Shown: positions 53,255-63,242 of the stretch, piece by piece
Numbering within the stretch: position 1 is the first letter of the stretch
Layout of the letters: each line of letters opens with the position of its first letter
Assembly: GCA_035582835.1 (NCBI GenBank)
Contig: JAYKAV010002926.1
Coordinates: forward strand, 1 to 64,000
From: Phoebastria nigripes
Lineage: Eukaryota > Chordata > Aves > Procellariiformes > Diomedeidae
DNA: 64,000 bases
Direction of reading: 5' to 3'
Translations under genes and position numbers: made by a program
The notes under the pieces: model-generated
What the model saw: only the letters and a program-made list of their open reading frames with translations
Told to the model about the DNA's origin: nothing
Databases searched by the model: none

Positions 53255-53450
53255 GCTCCTGAGAAATGGAGGGTGGTTGAACACTGGGACAGGTTTCCCA
53301 GGGAAGTTGTGGAGTCTCCACTCTTGGAGATATTCAAAACCAAAACCAGACACAGCCCTGAGCCGCCTGCTGTAGATGACTCTGCTTTAAGCAGAGAGGT
53401 TGGACTAGGCAACCTCCAGAGGCCCCTTCTGACCTCTGTGATTCTGTGAA
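53255..53450 (+). mobile_element. CR1 LINE 3' end, sense
   Basis: A 5'-truncated CR1 3' end in plus orientation: GGTGGTTGAACACTGGGACA, GGTTTCCCAGGGAAGTTGTG, GAGTCTCCACTCTTGGAGAT, ATTCAAAACC (the [19 protein letters not shown] region), then TTAAGCAGAGAGGTTGGACT, GGCAACCTCCAGAGGCCCCT and TCTGACCTCTGTGATTCTGT. It ends with a single terminal octamer ATTCTGTG at about 53440-53447. A frame translating to ...EHWDRFPREVVESPLLEIFK is the remaining coding tail of ORF2. Confidence 0.9.
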
Positions 53451-54702
53451 AGAGCCATCAAAGAAAACTGGACTTGTTTTCAATGCCTGATTTTAAGGAC
53501 TATGTGTGGAGGTAGGTGGAAACGCAAGCCATGCAGAGCTTAGCAAAGAAAGGGAAGGATCTCCCCTGTTGATGCTGTGAGGTGCTGGGAAGGATAAGAA
53601 GGTGAAGGAAGCCTGGTCCAGCATAACCACTGGCTCTGCAGAGGTGGCAAATAAAGGTGTGGGTAGGACAGTCTTCACAAAGGTGTCCCCGGTGCACACA
53701 AGTCATTCTAGTGAAGCTACAAATGGCTGCTCAGGGGGCTGGCACAGCCCGGTGCTAGCTGTCAGGAAGAAATCTCTTCTGGCAGGCAGAAAGGAGCAGT
53801 TTTCCTGCAAGAAATGAGCAGCCTAGAGAAATTTTGCAGCTCTGGGCGAACCTCAACCGTTGCCAAGCTGCTCCCTCCCGTCAGCCCAGTCCTGCCTCCC
53901 CCCTCCCCACTTTCTCCTGTACTTCAGCCACCTGGAGCTGCAGCCCTTCCCTTGGGGTCCTCCCTAGCCTTGGAAACGGTGTGCTGTTTGGCTTGGCGAG
54001 GGCAGTTTTACTATCAGACTCATTACCAAGGAGGGTGTTCACTCCCTGACTCGTGAAAGTCACAACAGGCGGCTGTACACGCTCCAGACTGGGGTTCACA
54101 CAGGACCCCAGCACACATCGCTCAGCCCTGCTCCCTCCTGTCACCCCTACTTCTCCCTCCCATGCGTCTGGCTCCCTCCCATCCCAGTATGGCCATGCTG
54201 CACAGACAGCTGCCCATTACTACTCAGTAGTTGCTTGAATCCCACTAAATGCTTGTCAAAGTGCCCAGAGAGCTGAAAGTGAGCTCTTTAAATTACATTT
54301 GTTGAAAGATCCCTGGTGCCTGTTCCTGCTTTTCGTTTTCAGCAACTCTCTGAAATCATAGTTTGTTTTACAGTGATGTTTTGTTTTTCTTTTCCTGCAT
54401 CCAACCTATAAGTCATGGATGATGCATATTAAACACATTAAATGGGTTTCAGTGGGGCTGCGCACCATGTGTGTGCAAGGCTGAGGTCTGGGACAACGGC
54501 ATTTTCGTGTTTACTTTCTGCACCGGGAAGCTCCCTTATGCACAGCACTGGATAGACATTTGGCCCCATTTTAAACCTAAGAAAGATGTTGCATGGAGGG
54601 AGGCGGCAAAACCACTAAGGACACTGCCGAGGAGGAGGAAGAAGAACCAGAGTCTACTTGACGGGTTAAAGCAGAGCCTGGAAATCAGGACTGCTTGGAT
54701 TG
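53451..54702. other. Non-coding, partly GC/C-rich, no gene seen
   Basis: About 1.25 kb. A C-rich stretch at 53860-53960 and 54100-54190 (CCTCCCCCCTCCCCACTTTC) lowers stop frequency and yields several overlapping 60-87-codon frames on both strands, none convincing. The stretch 54445-54485 (GGGTTTCAGTGGGGCTGCGC) may be another old repeat but is too short to name. Confidence 0.5.
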
Positions 54703-54860
54703 ATGCCTGACCACAGCTGACAATGGGCAAGTCTCTTCACTTCTGTGCTTCTGCTTCCCCATCTGTGAAATGAGGGGAATAAACAAATTCGGTACCCTTT
54801 CCTCAGGGAAGGTATATAGAGTTCGGAAAGTGTTTTGAGCTCCCCGCACAGAACCACTTC
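54703..54860 (+). repeat. MIR-like SINE, sense
   Basis: CTGACAATGGGCAAGTCTCT, TCACTTCTGTGCTTCTGCTT, CCCCATCTGTGAAATGAGGG, GAATAAACAAATTCGGTACC, CCTCAGGGAAGGTATATAGA and GGAAAGTGTTTTGAGCTCCC follow the order of the MIR/L2-type tail: 'GACCTTGGGCAAGTCACTTAACCTCT', 'CCTCATCTGTAAAATGGGG-ATAATA', 'TACC-CCTCA-AGGGTTGT', 'GTAAAGCGCTTAGAA'. The match is clear over about 150 bases even though the copy is old. MIR-type SINEs predate the bird-mammal split, so a bird copy is a deep relic. It may instead be a related L2-tailed SINE. No coding capacity is present. Confidence 0.75.
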
Positions 54861-57800
54861 TTTGTACGCAGGGAGCTGTCATATATTTTTAGACAAGTTT
54901 TTAATTAGAAGAAGAATAGCTCCCTCCCTTTAAGAAAAACTGAGATTTTTGTTCTTATTATACGTTTATGACCATGCACCAGAATATTTTTTTTTAATCC
55001 TGTGCCTTTCCAATTTTGCTATTAATATGTCATAAGGAAATCAGGGATTGTGTCCAAATTCCAATTCATGGGAATGGAATTAATATCTCCATTAAAATGA
55101 AAAAGGGGGAGTAATGGGGGGAAGTCTCGGAAGCCCTGGCGGGTGGTAATAGTTGGACTCAGCTCTCCCATCCCGGTGACTCATTCTGGGAATGGATAGT
55201 GCCTCTGTCGTCTTCAGACATTTAACACCTCCCTAACAAGATTTAGCATCAGCTGGGATGTGTGAACAAATAATATTAAGCAACTTGAGACTTCCTAGAA
55301 CATCTGTCTCTAAGCCGTGTTAGGGCCTGATCCTGTTAGAGGCGGGTGGGAGTTGGAGAGGCTTCGCGTCGGGCTTTTTATTATTAATACCAGCAGTGGG
55401 GAACTTCGGTCACAAGTCATCCCTCCCAGATCATGTTTCCGAAGATGTAAAGAAGAACATAACATTCAGAAGACAGCATCCTGCCAAAAGGAAGAATATT
55501 TTAGGAAGATCTTTCTGACTCTATCCAGATTATGTGTAAATTTAAGTTACTAAGAGAAAATGAGAACCATTTGTTTAAAGTTCAAATCCTGTCTGGCCTT
55601 TACTAGGCTAGGTTTCAAGCATCCTGTTTTGCCTAATCTCTGCGTCTCAATCCATCACCTTGATGCAACTTCCCCATGAGAGATCTCCATAGCCCTATCC
55701 AAGCAGTCGGACTTGGGAACAAAAACATCAGTGCTGGAGCTCTCTCCTGGCAACTTTAGTGTGTTGTCAAGTGTTTGAGCACAAGCAGAGTATGAGATAC
55801 CCCTAAGCTGTGTGGTTTCAAGTATCTCAGGCTGAGTAGGTGTCAGAAAACTGAGTTTAAACCAAACCCTTTTCTCAAACTTTTCTGACTTTTATCTTCA
55901 AGGGAGCCCCATGGGCTGAGTTGGGGCTGTGGATTCCAAAAAGTTTATGGTGCCTCAACTCACTCTTGTAATTTGGCTGTCGTGGCTCTACCACAGTGCA
56001 AATTTACAGCAGTCCCACCTCGATTGTGTTGAGACAGAAATCCCAAATTCAGGAGTATGTGGGACAGGCTGGAAAGAAGTATTGACTATTCGTTTTTCAA
56101 AAAAACCCAAAATTTTCAACAGTTTTTCTCCTAGATATGGTAAGTAGTTTCCAGATCTGAATTGCATAAAAGCAAGAATTTATATGTAGGTAATAAAATG
56201 GTTCTGAAGGTTAGCTGTTGATTGGGAAAACTTGAGGATACTATAACAAAAACCTAATGGAAGCAGTGTGGTTTCCTGACATTTCCAGCATACTATAATT
56301 CATTCTGTGTAATTTATAAGCCCTCAATTTATTTTTCAAAGTTCTGAAAGTTCAACATTTCATTGATATATTCCCCATGAAACTTGCCTCGACATATCTT
56401 TGCCTTTTTGATGGGGAGCTCTAAAAGTTAGCCAAACTATAGGCACTGAAGGAAAGTCCATGCTTCTAATAATCCCTACTCCTGCTTTCTGGGGAAAGCC
56501 TTGCCTGTCCTTTTTTTTTTTGGCCATCAGCCCAGATGCACACTCTGTCCTCCCCATAGACCTCCTGTATGGACCTTCGGGGAGGTAGCGGACGTACCAC
56601 CCCCCTTAACAAATTACAAGGAGCGTTCTTTTTTTACCAACAGCTCTTAAAGCAACTTTGGTTGGGCACCCACAATGCAGCCACACTCAAAAAGATCGGT
56701 CGGCTATCTTCTGGTGACACTCATGATGACAAGAAGCATGCCCAGCCAGTCAGAGAAGCAGGGTATATGAGAGATACTGATGAAACAACTCACACTCATC
56801 AGACAAGGTCAGAATCAAAAGGAAAATGATTAAGAACCACAGCCGTTGTCAGTCACCTACCAGGTAAAGAGATGAATGTACTCATGAACCTGTTTGCCAT
56901 TGCTAATCATTTCTTTTCACAATATATGCCCTCTTTCATTTCACAAATATGAAATCAGGCCTAATTCACTTGAGAAAACCTTTGCTGCAAACATTTTGTC
57001 AAGTTAGATGGTAGCCTGTAGGAACACTGAAATTTTTACAAGCTATGGAGATTTAAGAAGATGAACTGTTGCAGCCTCTCTTGTAGTGATGAGAAGATGG
57101 GACNATAAATCAGTGGTTTCCACTATCAATTGCCATGCTGAGGGAAAAAACGTCTGTGTTTCTGATGTCATTTTACAAACCAGAAAATGCAAGGGAGGAC
57201 ACAGTCCAGTCTAAACGATGAGTTGAGCAGCCATTTGGTAAACTCCAAAAGCCTGCATCTGTGCTGACAGGTGTGGAGTACTTGCGGCCTCCCTCCATGC
57301 CCAGGCTCTTCCTCATCCCTTCATGGAAAACACAGTACGCCTCATGGTGTATCTGCTGTGCACATGCTGGATGACTGATGTTGCTGTAAACACATGTCCA
57401 TCACTCACTGAAACACCTCTCACCCATGGAGCAGCAATAGAGAGGAGAAAGCCTTTTGATCACTCATGAGCACCCTCATCTCACGCCATCAGCCCACAAA
57501 TGAGGCTGATGGATTTACCTACCCCATGGGCCTGCTGAAATGCTTTTCATGGACTTAGAGGACTTTGAGGTCCTGAATGCTACTGACCATTGCTGATAAT
57601 CACTGAGTGATTACTGAGATGGGTGAGGTTTTCCTGAAAGCCCTGACCCCTGAAGTCATCTGGTTACATGAGGATCTCAGTTTCATTTTAAAAGAAAAGA
57701 TTTCTAGCCCTGGTAGGTGCAGAAAAGTCCTCAAGATGTGGTATCTAAGGGCTCCAAACACAGTATCCAAAACAAAGAAATGAAATTATATACTTTTAAA

Positions 57801-60439
57801 AATCTTATTATTTTACAATCAGTCTTACGATTCATTTTTGAAACTCCTGACATTTTACGCTCGGGAGTGGAAGTATCTGCTCCTTGACCTTAGAAAAGGC
57901 TTGTAATAATGACAAGTTATTTCATTAAGATATAGCAGCCATTGTACTACAGCAGCCACCTCTAAAATCTTTTCAATTGCCTGAGGTAACTAAATAACGA
58001 TACTTCATTATTCACAGGTTGCTTAAGTATTCTCTATATTAAGTGCAGGGAAGTTTAGATAACATCTAATTGCAAAGAGAAGCACTGGAACGTTTTTGAG
58101 GGTGGCAACTGCATACCTAAATGACATTTATTTATTTACAAGTGCTTAAGACATGCCTTTCACTTATCCTAGGCAGACACAGAGCCTTGAAATCAAAACT
58201 CATGCAATATCGCTTGGCCCAGTGCCTATACTTGGAAGAACTTTTTCAGCACACCCAAACTAAGATACTCCTTTCCCAGTTTCTATCACTTAATCATCCT
58301 TCTTCTGCAGAATCATCCACCACCCAGAGTAAAAAACTGGGATAAGCAGAGAAATCCTTGCTTAACTACTNGGCTGCAGATGATTTTATTAAACGTTACC
58401 AAAATAATAAGAAGAAATAAAAATTAATTCCCTGAGTTCTGTCTGCCATGATTAATTTCAGAGCTAATTTTTCCCCAGCTGTATAAAACTCTGAATATGG
58501 GGATTCTTGACTGAAACACTGACACAACCATAGCAATGGCAATGAGGCTGTGATGTAGCAACATTATGAGCAAGGAAATGAGGTAGCCCACAACTTACTG
58601 TCGAGAATCCTTAGCNAAACTCTGTGGCCACAAGACATAGCTTCAGAATTAACACTTATAGGACGGGAAAGCATGTTACGGTCATTGAGCTGGGATGACC
58701 CACTAAATACAAGCCATAGAATCAGTGATTTCTGTGCCTTCTATCACACTTGATGCTTAGCTGGATTTTTTCAGTGGATAACGTGCTAATACAGGCAAGG
58801 CCATACCCACAAAGTTCTCTGTTATCCCACCCCTATTACACAAATAGGTTTGCGGCCTCTTTCAAAAAAGCATCCAACAATGCCTTTTAAAAATGTCTTC
58901 CCTTCCCCCAACCCCAGAGCAGCATATATCAAAAGAAGCTTTTCAATACTGCAACCCTAACCCTCTCTCTTAGAAACAGGCACTTTGTGTTTTAGATAAG
59001 CTGGACCATATTTGGCATTGTTCCAGCCCTGTTTGGAATATGCACATTTAGCGGTAGTTTGTTAAGTATAGAAATCTTTACCATTGCTCATTTTCGGTAA
59101 GGCACCTTTCCAAGGGAAGGGAGTTTGCGCTGCTCCCTGCCCATTTACAAGGAGCCAGGGAGCGCTGTGTTCAGCGGCATACAAAGCAAAGCCTTTTGCT
59201 TCAGGCAGGCACACACACATGATTCCAATATCCTCACTGAATTTGGAAGCCACGGCTGCTACTTTAGACCACAGCAACTGAAAACACCCCAGGGGGAGAG
59301 CAAGCAAGAGGCTGAGATACTATACATAGAGCCATGACAANAGCGTGGTTCAGAGCCCCGCTGCAACCAGCAGCCATCAGTGCAGCACATCATATGGCAC
59401 TGGGAGAGCTCTCTGAGGCAAGTGGACACGCAATGAATAAAAAGAAAATGAAAGCAGCCTAGTTCTCATCAAGAGGAGCAATAAGGAGAAGAAGCCATGG
59501 GAGAGGGCTGCTCTTATCAAATGATTCACTCCGGACAGGAAAGTGATACTTGTCCGTAAAGGCAGCAGTANAGGAGATTTACACTGCTGAGCCGCTGGTT
59601 CACAAAAATGCCCCCATAGCACAGAGAAAACACGTAGCTAGTTGCAGAATCAGTCTCTTAACAAGTAAGGACAAATAAGGGTAGCACCAGAGCATCCTTT
59701 CCTACTTATCACCTCTCCTTCTCCAGACCTTACTGACTTCTGTGGAACCTCTCTGCTCCGTTCATTTGGTGTCTTTGCTAAACCATTCAGTGATATTGCA
59801 GGGAGAGAAGAGTCTACATCATCAGGATGCGTTTGGGCAAGCCCAACGTGAGCTTGTTTGGCCTGATTCTCTGTAAAACACTAAATGTACTGAAAGTTCT
59901 TCAAAACAGTTGTGCACTTTATTCATATCCAAGAGCGTATGGCTTCAATAAATTCTGCTTCGGAGCGCTTTTTGGTGTGCTGTGGGTCTGAGAATTCTCT
60001 GTGGTTTGTGGTCACTTGTTTTTCTAATATTTTGGTCAGTGTCCAATCTCACTAGTGTTGCTGGCTATACCCATGTAATTTCTGCTAGAATTGAATTTTC
60101 CACACAGTGCAACTTTATAGCCCTCTGGTGTTCCCTGACACATGAAGAGAGGTTACCGCCAGTTTGACCAACTTCTGCGTATTCATGCTTTCAAGTAAGA
60201 GGCAGAATAACATTAACTGAGTCTCTTCAAAGTCCTGTAAAAGTGCCTTAGAGTGCTTTAGTCTTCCCAACAGGAAACATATTTTATCACCTCCTCCTTT
60301 TCGACAGCANATGTTTCCTAAGGTGTGGTGGAGCTTAGAGGGAAAGTCGGGACATGACAGTTTACAATCCCATCAATCAAGAGCCTCATTTTAAGGGACG
60401 TAACTACAGTTCATCAAACACCAAAGGCCTTCCTCTGAA
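54861..60439. other. Unique-looking non-coding DNA, no gene seen
   Basis: About 5.6 kb. No frame exceeds 90 codons apart from repeat-free chance frames near 55317 and 56569. A T(11) run is at about 56511-56521. Ambiguous bases are at about 57104, 58371, 58616, 59341, 59571 and 60310. The words GGGCCTGATCCTGTTAGAGG (from 55322) recall a common old sauropsid repeat but are too short to annotate. Confidence 0.55.
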
Positions 60440-60916
60440 GGATGCTGGGCGGAGGGGTAGCAGGCAGGGCTGTGGCGGGCGGGGCTGCGCATGGGGGGCC
60501 CCNTCACCCCCATGTCACNGTGCCACCACCCGGCAACGCAGCAGTCACAATGCCCNGGGGCAGGATAAAACGGAGCATCCTCCCGTGTCCTGCTGCCAGA
60601 GCTGGCCCAGGGGCAGCCNNAAGACATCCGAGAGGAGGTCCTTCAGGAGCCGGTGGAATTACTTGGAGGGGGCTGAGGGAGGAAGACGGGAGGCGGGANG
60701 AGGCTGCTGGAGGTTCTCCACTGTAAGGCCAGCTCCCGGCAGGGCAACCTTCAAAGCTCATCTGAGGGACGGAAATCCTTTTCAGCTGGATAGCCGTGGC
60801 AAGACCAAGGGAATGCCTCCTTGAGGAGCACTGCAGAGCTCGCCGTCCTCATCCCCTGNGGAGCCAGGGGCAGAAGCCATAAGAAATGGGATGCTATGCT
60901 TTGGAGCACCCACTGG
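60440..60916. other. GC-rich segment with ambiguous bases, nature unknown
   Basis: GC content and CpG frequency rise sharply here relative to the preceding 60 kb. CpGs cluster at 60450-60500, with a GC-box-like GGGCGGGGC at 60477-60485. At least seven ambiguous bases fall in the segment. Overlapping frames on both strands (up to about 156 codons) are the expected result of few stop codons in GC-rich DNA and translate to Gly/Arg/Ser/Pro-rich low-complexity sequence. It could be a weak CpG island, the first exon of an unseen transcript, or a GC-rich repeat leading into the adjacent array. I cannot decide among these. Confidence 0.4.
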
Positions 60917-61462
60917 TGCCCTGCCAGGCGCAGGAAGGATTCTTGCCCCCAAGGTCCATCAGGCCTGGGGCGTGTGGCCACTCTCAGAAGCCCCTGAGAT
61001 GGCTCCAGGTTGAGGAAGAATAGGGCTTGGGCATCTCCTGGGAGGTGTGACCAGCCTGTGGGACGAGGGGGCAGGTCTTGCTCACATGCTCAGGGAATAG
61101 CCGATCGCCAGCGCTGGGGTCAGGAAGGAATTTTCCCCCGGGGCAGANTGGCACTGNTCCCCGGGGGTTTTTTGCCTTCCTCTGCAGCACTGAGCACGGC
61201 CCCTCGCCAGGGCTCCTTTGGGCCATTTTGGCTAGGTGCCTGCTGCTCCTGCTCCACGAAGGTGGCCCTCGTGCCCTGCGTCCGGGGGGAGGAAGCTTTC
61301 TAGACTCCCAGGGCGGGCCCCAAGGGTGGCCCCCGGGGCTTGCTTCTTGTCCTCTGTAGCATCGAGCACAGCCCCTTGCCAGGGCTCCTCTGGGCCCTTT
61401 CGGCTCCGTTCTTGCCTGCTGCTCTTGCACCTCNAAGGCACCACTCGTGCCCTGGCTCTCTC
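60917..61462. repeat. Degenerate tandem array of ~165-190 bp units, CR1 3'-region related
   Basis: Two units are clear and a third is plausible. The phrase CTCTGCAGCACTGAGCACGG, CCAGGGCTCCTTTGGGCC, TGCCTGCTGCTCCTGC, CTCGTGCCCTGC (61179-61280) recurs as CTCTGTAGCATCGAGCACAG, CCAGGGCTCCTCTGGGCC, TGCCTGCTGCTCTTGC, CTCGTGCCCTGG (61351-61455), about 172 bases later. The preceding part also repeats: GGGGTCAGGAAGGAATTTTC (61115 on) against GGGGGGAGGAAGCTTTCTAG (61287 on). A further unit start is suggested by GTGCCCTGCCAGGCGCAGGAAGG at 60917. The segment 61018-61200 (CTGGGAGGTGTGACCAGCCT, CAGGAAGGAATTTTCCCCCG, TTTTGCCTTCCTCTGCAGCA) resembles the 3' region of an old sauropsid CR1-type element. I infer local duplication of part of such an element. 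Confidence 0.55.
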
Positions 61463-61772
61463 TGCATCTCTTGCCCGTTGCACGTTTGGAGCGGGAGCGA
61501 GCTCTGCTCTTCCCTTGGCTCCGTTTCCCCCGGGGTTCTTGCCTGTGCAAAACAGCCTGTGCTTGGAAGGGCTCCAGGCTTGCTGCACCATCCGGAGCTG
61601 CCGCTTTTCAGCTCTCCCTGCATGCAGTACAAGCGCAGGGCAGGCACGAGAGCGCTTTTCATGCATCCAAGAAGCCAAGAAGCACAGTGGCAGAGCAAGT
61701 TTTGGAAGGCAACAAGTGTGCTTGTCGTCGCTACCTGTCAGCCTTTGGAAAATACCCCACGGGACCACACAC
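61463..61772. other. GC-rich linker between tandem array and TTC tract, no gene
   Basis: About 310 bp. Long frames cross it on both strands because of low stop density and continue into the TTC tract, where they translate to homopolymers. CCCCCGGGGTTCTTGCCTGT at about 61527 echoes the array and may be a further, more eroded unit. No domain or RNA gene seen. Confidence 0.45.
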
Positions 61773-61905
61773 CTCTTCTTCTTCTTCTTGTTCTTCTTCT
61801 TGTTCTTCTTCTTGTTCTTCTTCTTGTTCTTCTTGTTCTTGTTCTTGTTCTTGTTCTTCTTCTTCTTCTTCTTCTTCTTCTTCTTCTTCTTCTTCTTCTT
61901 CTTTT
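61773..61905. repeat. Patterned (TTC)n/(TTG) microsatellite
   Basis: A tract of about 130 bp made only of TTC and TTG triplets. TTG interruptions are ordered: the first four TTC-blocks end in TTG at 12-base spacing, then spacing drops to 9 and to 6 bases, then a pure run of about 16 TTC units follows. On the minus strand one frame would give a Glu tract with Gln interruptions, but there is no sign of a gene. Nearly all-pyrimidine on the plus strand. Confidence 0.95.
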
Positions 61906-62120
61906 GTGTGTGGTCGGTCCTGATCCTCATTCTTCACCTTCTCACTCTTCAGGAAACAGGGACTGCTTGGCCTGTATTCCTNCTGCTACTTCCTGCNGCN
62001 CTGTGGCTTGCCTTTGCCAAACTGCAAGNGATGTTTCTTCAAGCTAAACTGAAGAATGCATCAGCCTGCTCCTGGCTACATATGCGCATTGTGTTAATGC
62101 TTGTGAGCATTAAGATTCAG
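61906..62120. other. Short non-coding linker with ambiguous bases
   Basis: About 215 bp between two microsatellites with ambiguous bases at 61982, 61997, 62000 and 62029. Nothing recognised. Confidence 0.5.
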
Positions 62121-62171
62121 AAAAACAAAATAAAACAAAATAAAACAAAATAAAACAAAATAAAATAAAAT
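62121..62171. repeat. (AAAAC/AAAAT)n A-rich microsatellite
   Basis: Alternating AAAAC and AAAAT pentamers forming a 10-base higher-order unit (AAAACAAAAT) repeated about four times, then AAAAT units. A retroelement tail is possible, but no SINE or LINE body is recognised on either side. Confidence 0.9.
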
Positions 62172-62535
62172 CCCATTTCCACTTGTAACCTTTTTGTTAT
62201 GTGTCCTTGAAAGTGGTTTTGGAGGTGAAGAACCACAGTCTTATCGTTACTCAACTCATGGTGAGCATAGGGAATAGAACAGAATAGTTATGCTACGTTC
62301 TGCCTGGAGTTCTGCCTGACAAGCCCTGACCTAGGCCTGAGGGCCCCACCCAGGAGAGCAGCTCTCTGCAGTGCAGGTCCCCGGCCCGTCCAGGAGACNG
62401 GGGCAGAGACGGGCACACCTACAGCATCGCTCAGGCAGGGACTGAAGGCCCCAGGCGGAGCTGAGACACCTCCCCTGGGCCCTCGGCAGGAGACGGTGGG
62501 GGTGGGGGTCCCAGGGGAGGCCGGTCCCAGCCATT
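62172..62535. other. Non-coding, GC-rising flank of assembly gap
   Basis: About 360 bp, increasingly GC-rich toward the gap (GGTGGGGGTGGGGGTCCCAG at 62498 on). AATAGAACAGAATAGTT near 62273 resembles the start of the CR1 tail at 63243 and may be another CR1 terminus. One ambiguous base at 62399. Frames that run into the gap are artefacts. Confidence 0.5.
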
Positions 62536-62984
62536 NNNNNNNNNNNNNNNNNNNNNNNNNNNNNNNNNNNNNNNNNNNNNNNNNNNNNNNNNNNNNNNNN
62601 NNNNNNNNNNNNNNNNNNNNNNNNNNNNNNNNNNNNNNNNNNNNNNNNNNNNNNNNNNNNNNNNNNNNNNNNNNNNNNNNNNNNNNNNNNNNNNNNNNNN
62701 NNNNNNNNNNNNNNNNNNNNNNNNNNNNNNNNNNNNNNNNNNNNNNNNNNNNNNNNNNNNNNNNNNNNNNNNNNNNNNNNNNNNNNNNNNNNNNNNNNNN
62801 NNNNNNNNNNNNNNNNNNNNNNNNNNNNNNNNNNNNNNNNNNNNNNNNNNNNNNNNNNNNNNNNNNNNNNNNNNNNNNNNNNNNNNNNNNNNNNNNNNNN
62901 NNNNNNNNNNNNNNNNNNNNNNNNNNNNNNNNNNNNNNNNNNNNNNNNNNNNNNNNNNNNNNNNNNNNNNNNNNNNNNNNNNNN
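62536..62984. other. Assembly gap (449 N)
   Basis: A continuous run of N. Any reading frame crossing it is meaningless. Confidence 1.
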
Positions 62985-63242
62985 CACAGAAGACTTTCAA
63001 AAACTGCACTTCACACTTGCTTTTTGCAAATTTGTGNAGATGGTCCAATTCTCTCGAGACGATCCACAGCTCTCACCCCCATCNGAAGGTACATGCCTCC
63101 TTCCCACAACGTGACAGAGCCAATGCCNAGGNTGGGACATGACTGCCCATTCAGTGCCTTCTGCTAGTGCAGGGCTGGGAAGAAATGTCATCTGAGATTT
63201 CCTCAGCATGTACTGGTAGGGAAAGAAGGAGGTAGGAAGAAA
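62985..63242. other. Short non-coding segment after the gap
   Basis: About 260 bp with four ambiguous bases (63037, 63084, 63128, 63132). No gene or named repeat recognised. Confidence 0.5.

Noticed and set aside
60561..60575. TATA-like GATAAAA downstream of the GC box
   Set aside because: Single weak motif in a region of uncertain assembly; not enough to call a promoter.
60354..60824. 156-codon GC-rich frame
   Set aside because: Low stop density in GC-rich DNA explains it; it crosses several ambiguous bases and translates to low-complexity Gly/Arg/Ser sequence.
61232..62153. 232- to 305-codon frames on both strands through the TTC tract, including a poly-Glu/Gln or poly-Phe/Ser stretch
   Set aside because: They exist because a trinucleotide repeat has no stops in most frames; the flanks are tandem-repeat DNA with no coding signal.
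62331..63167. Frames of 205-223 codons crossing the N run
   Set aside because: Artefacts of translating an assembly gap.
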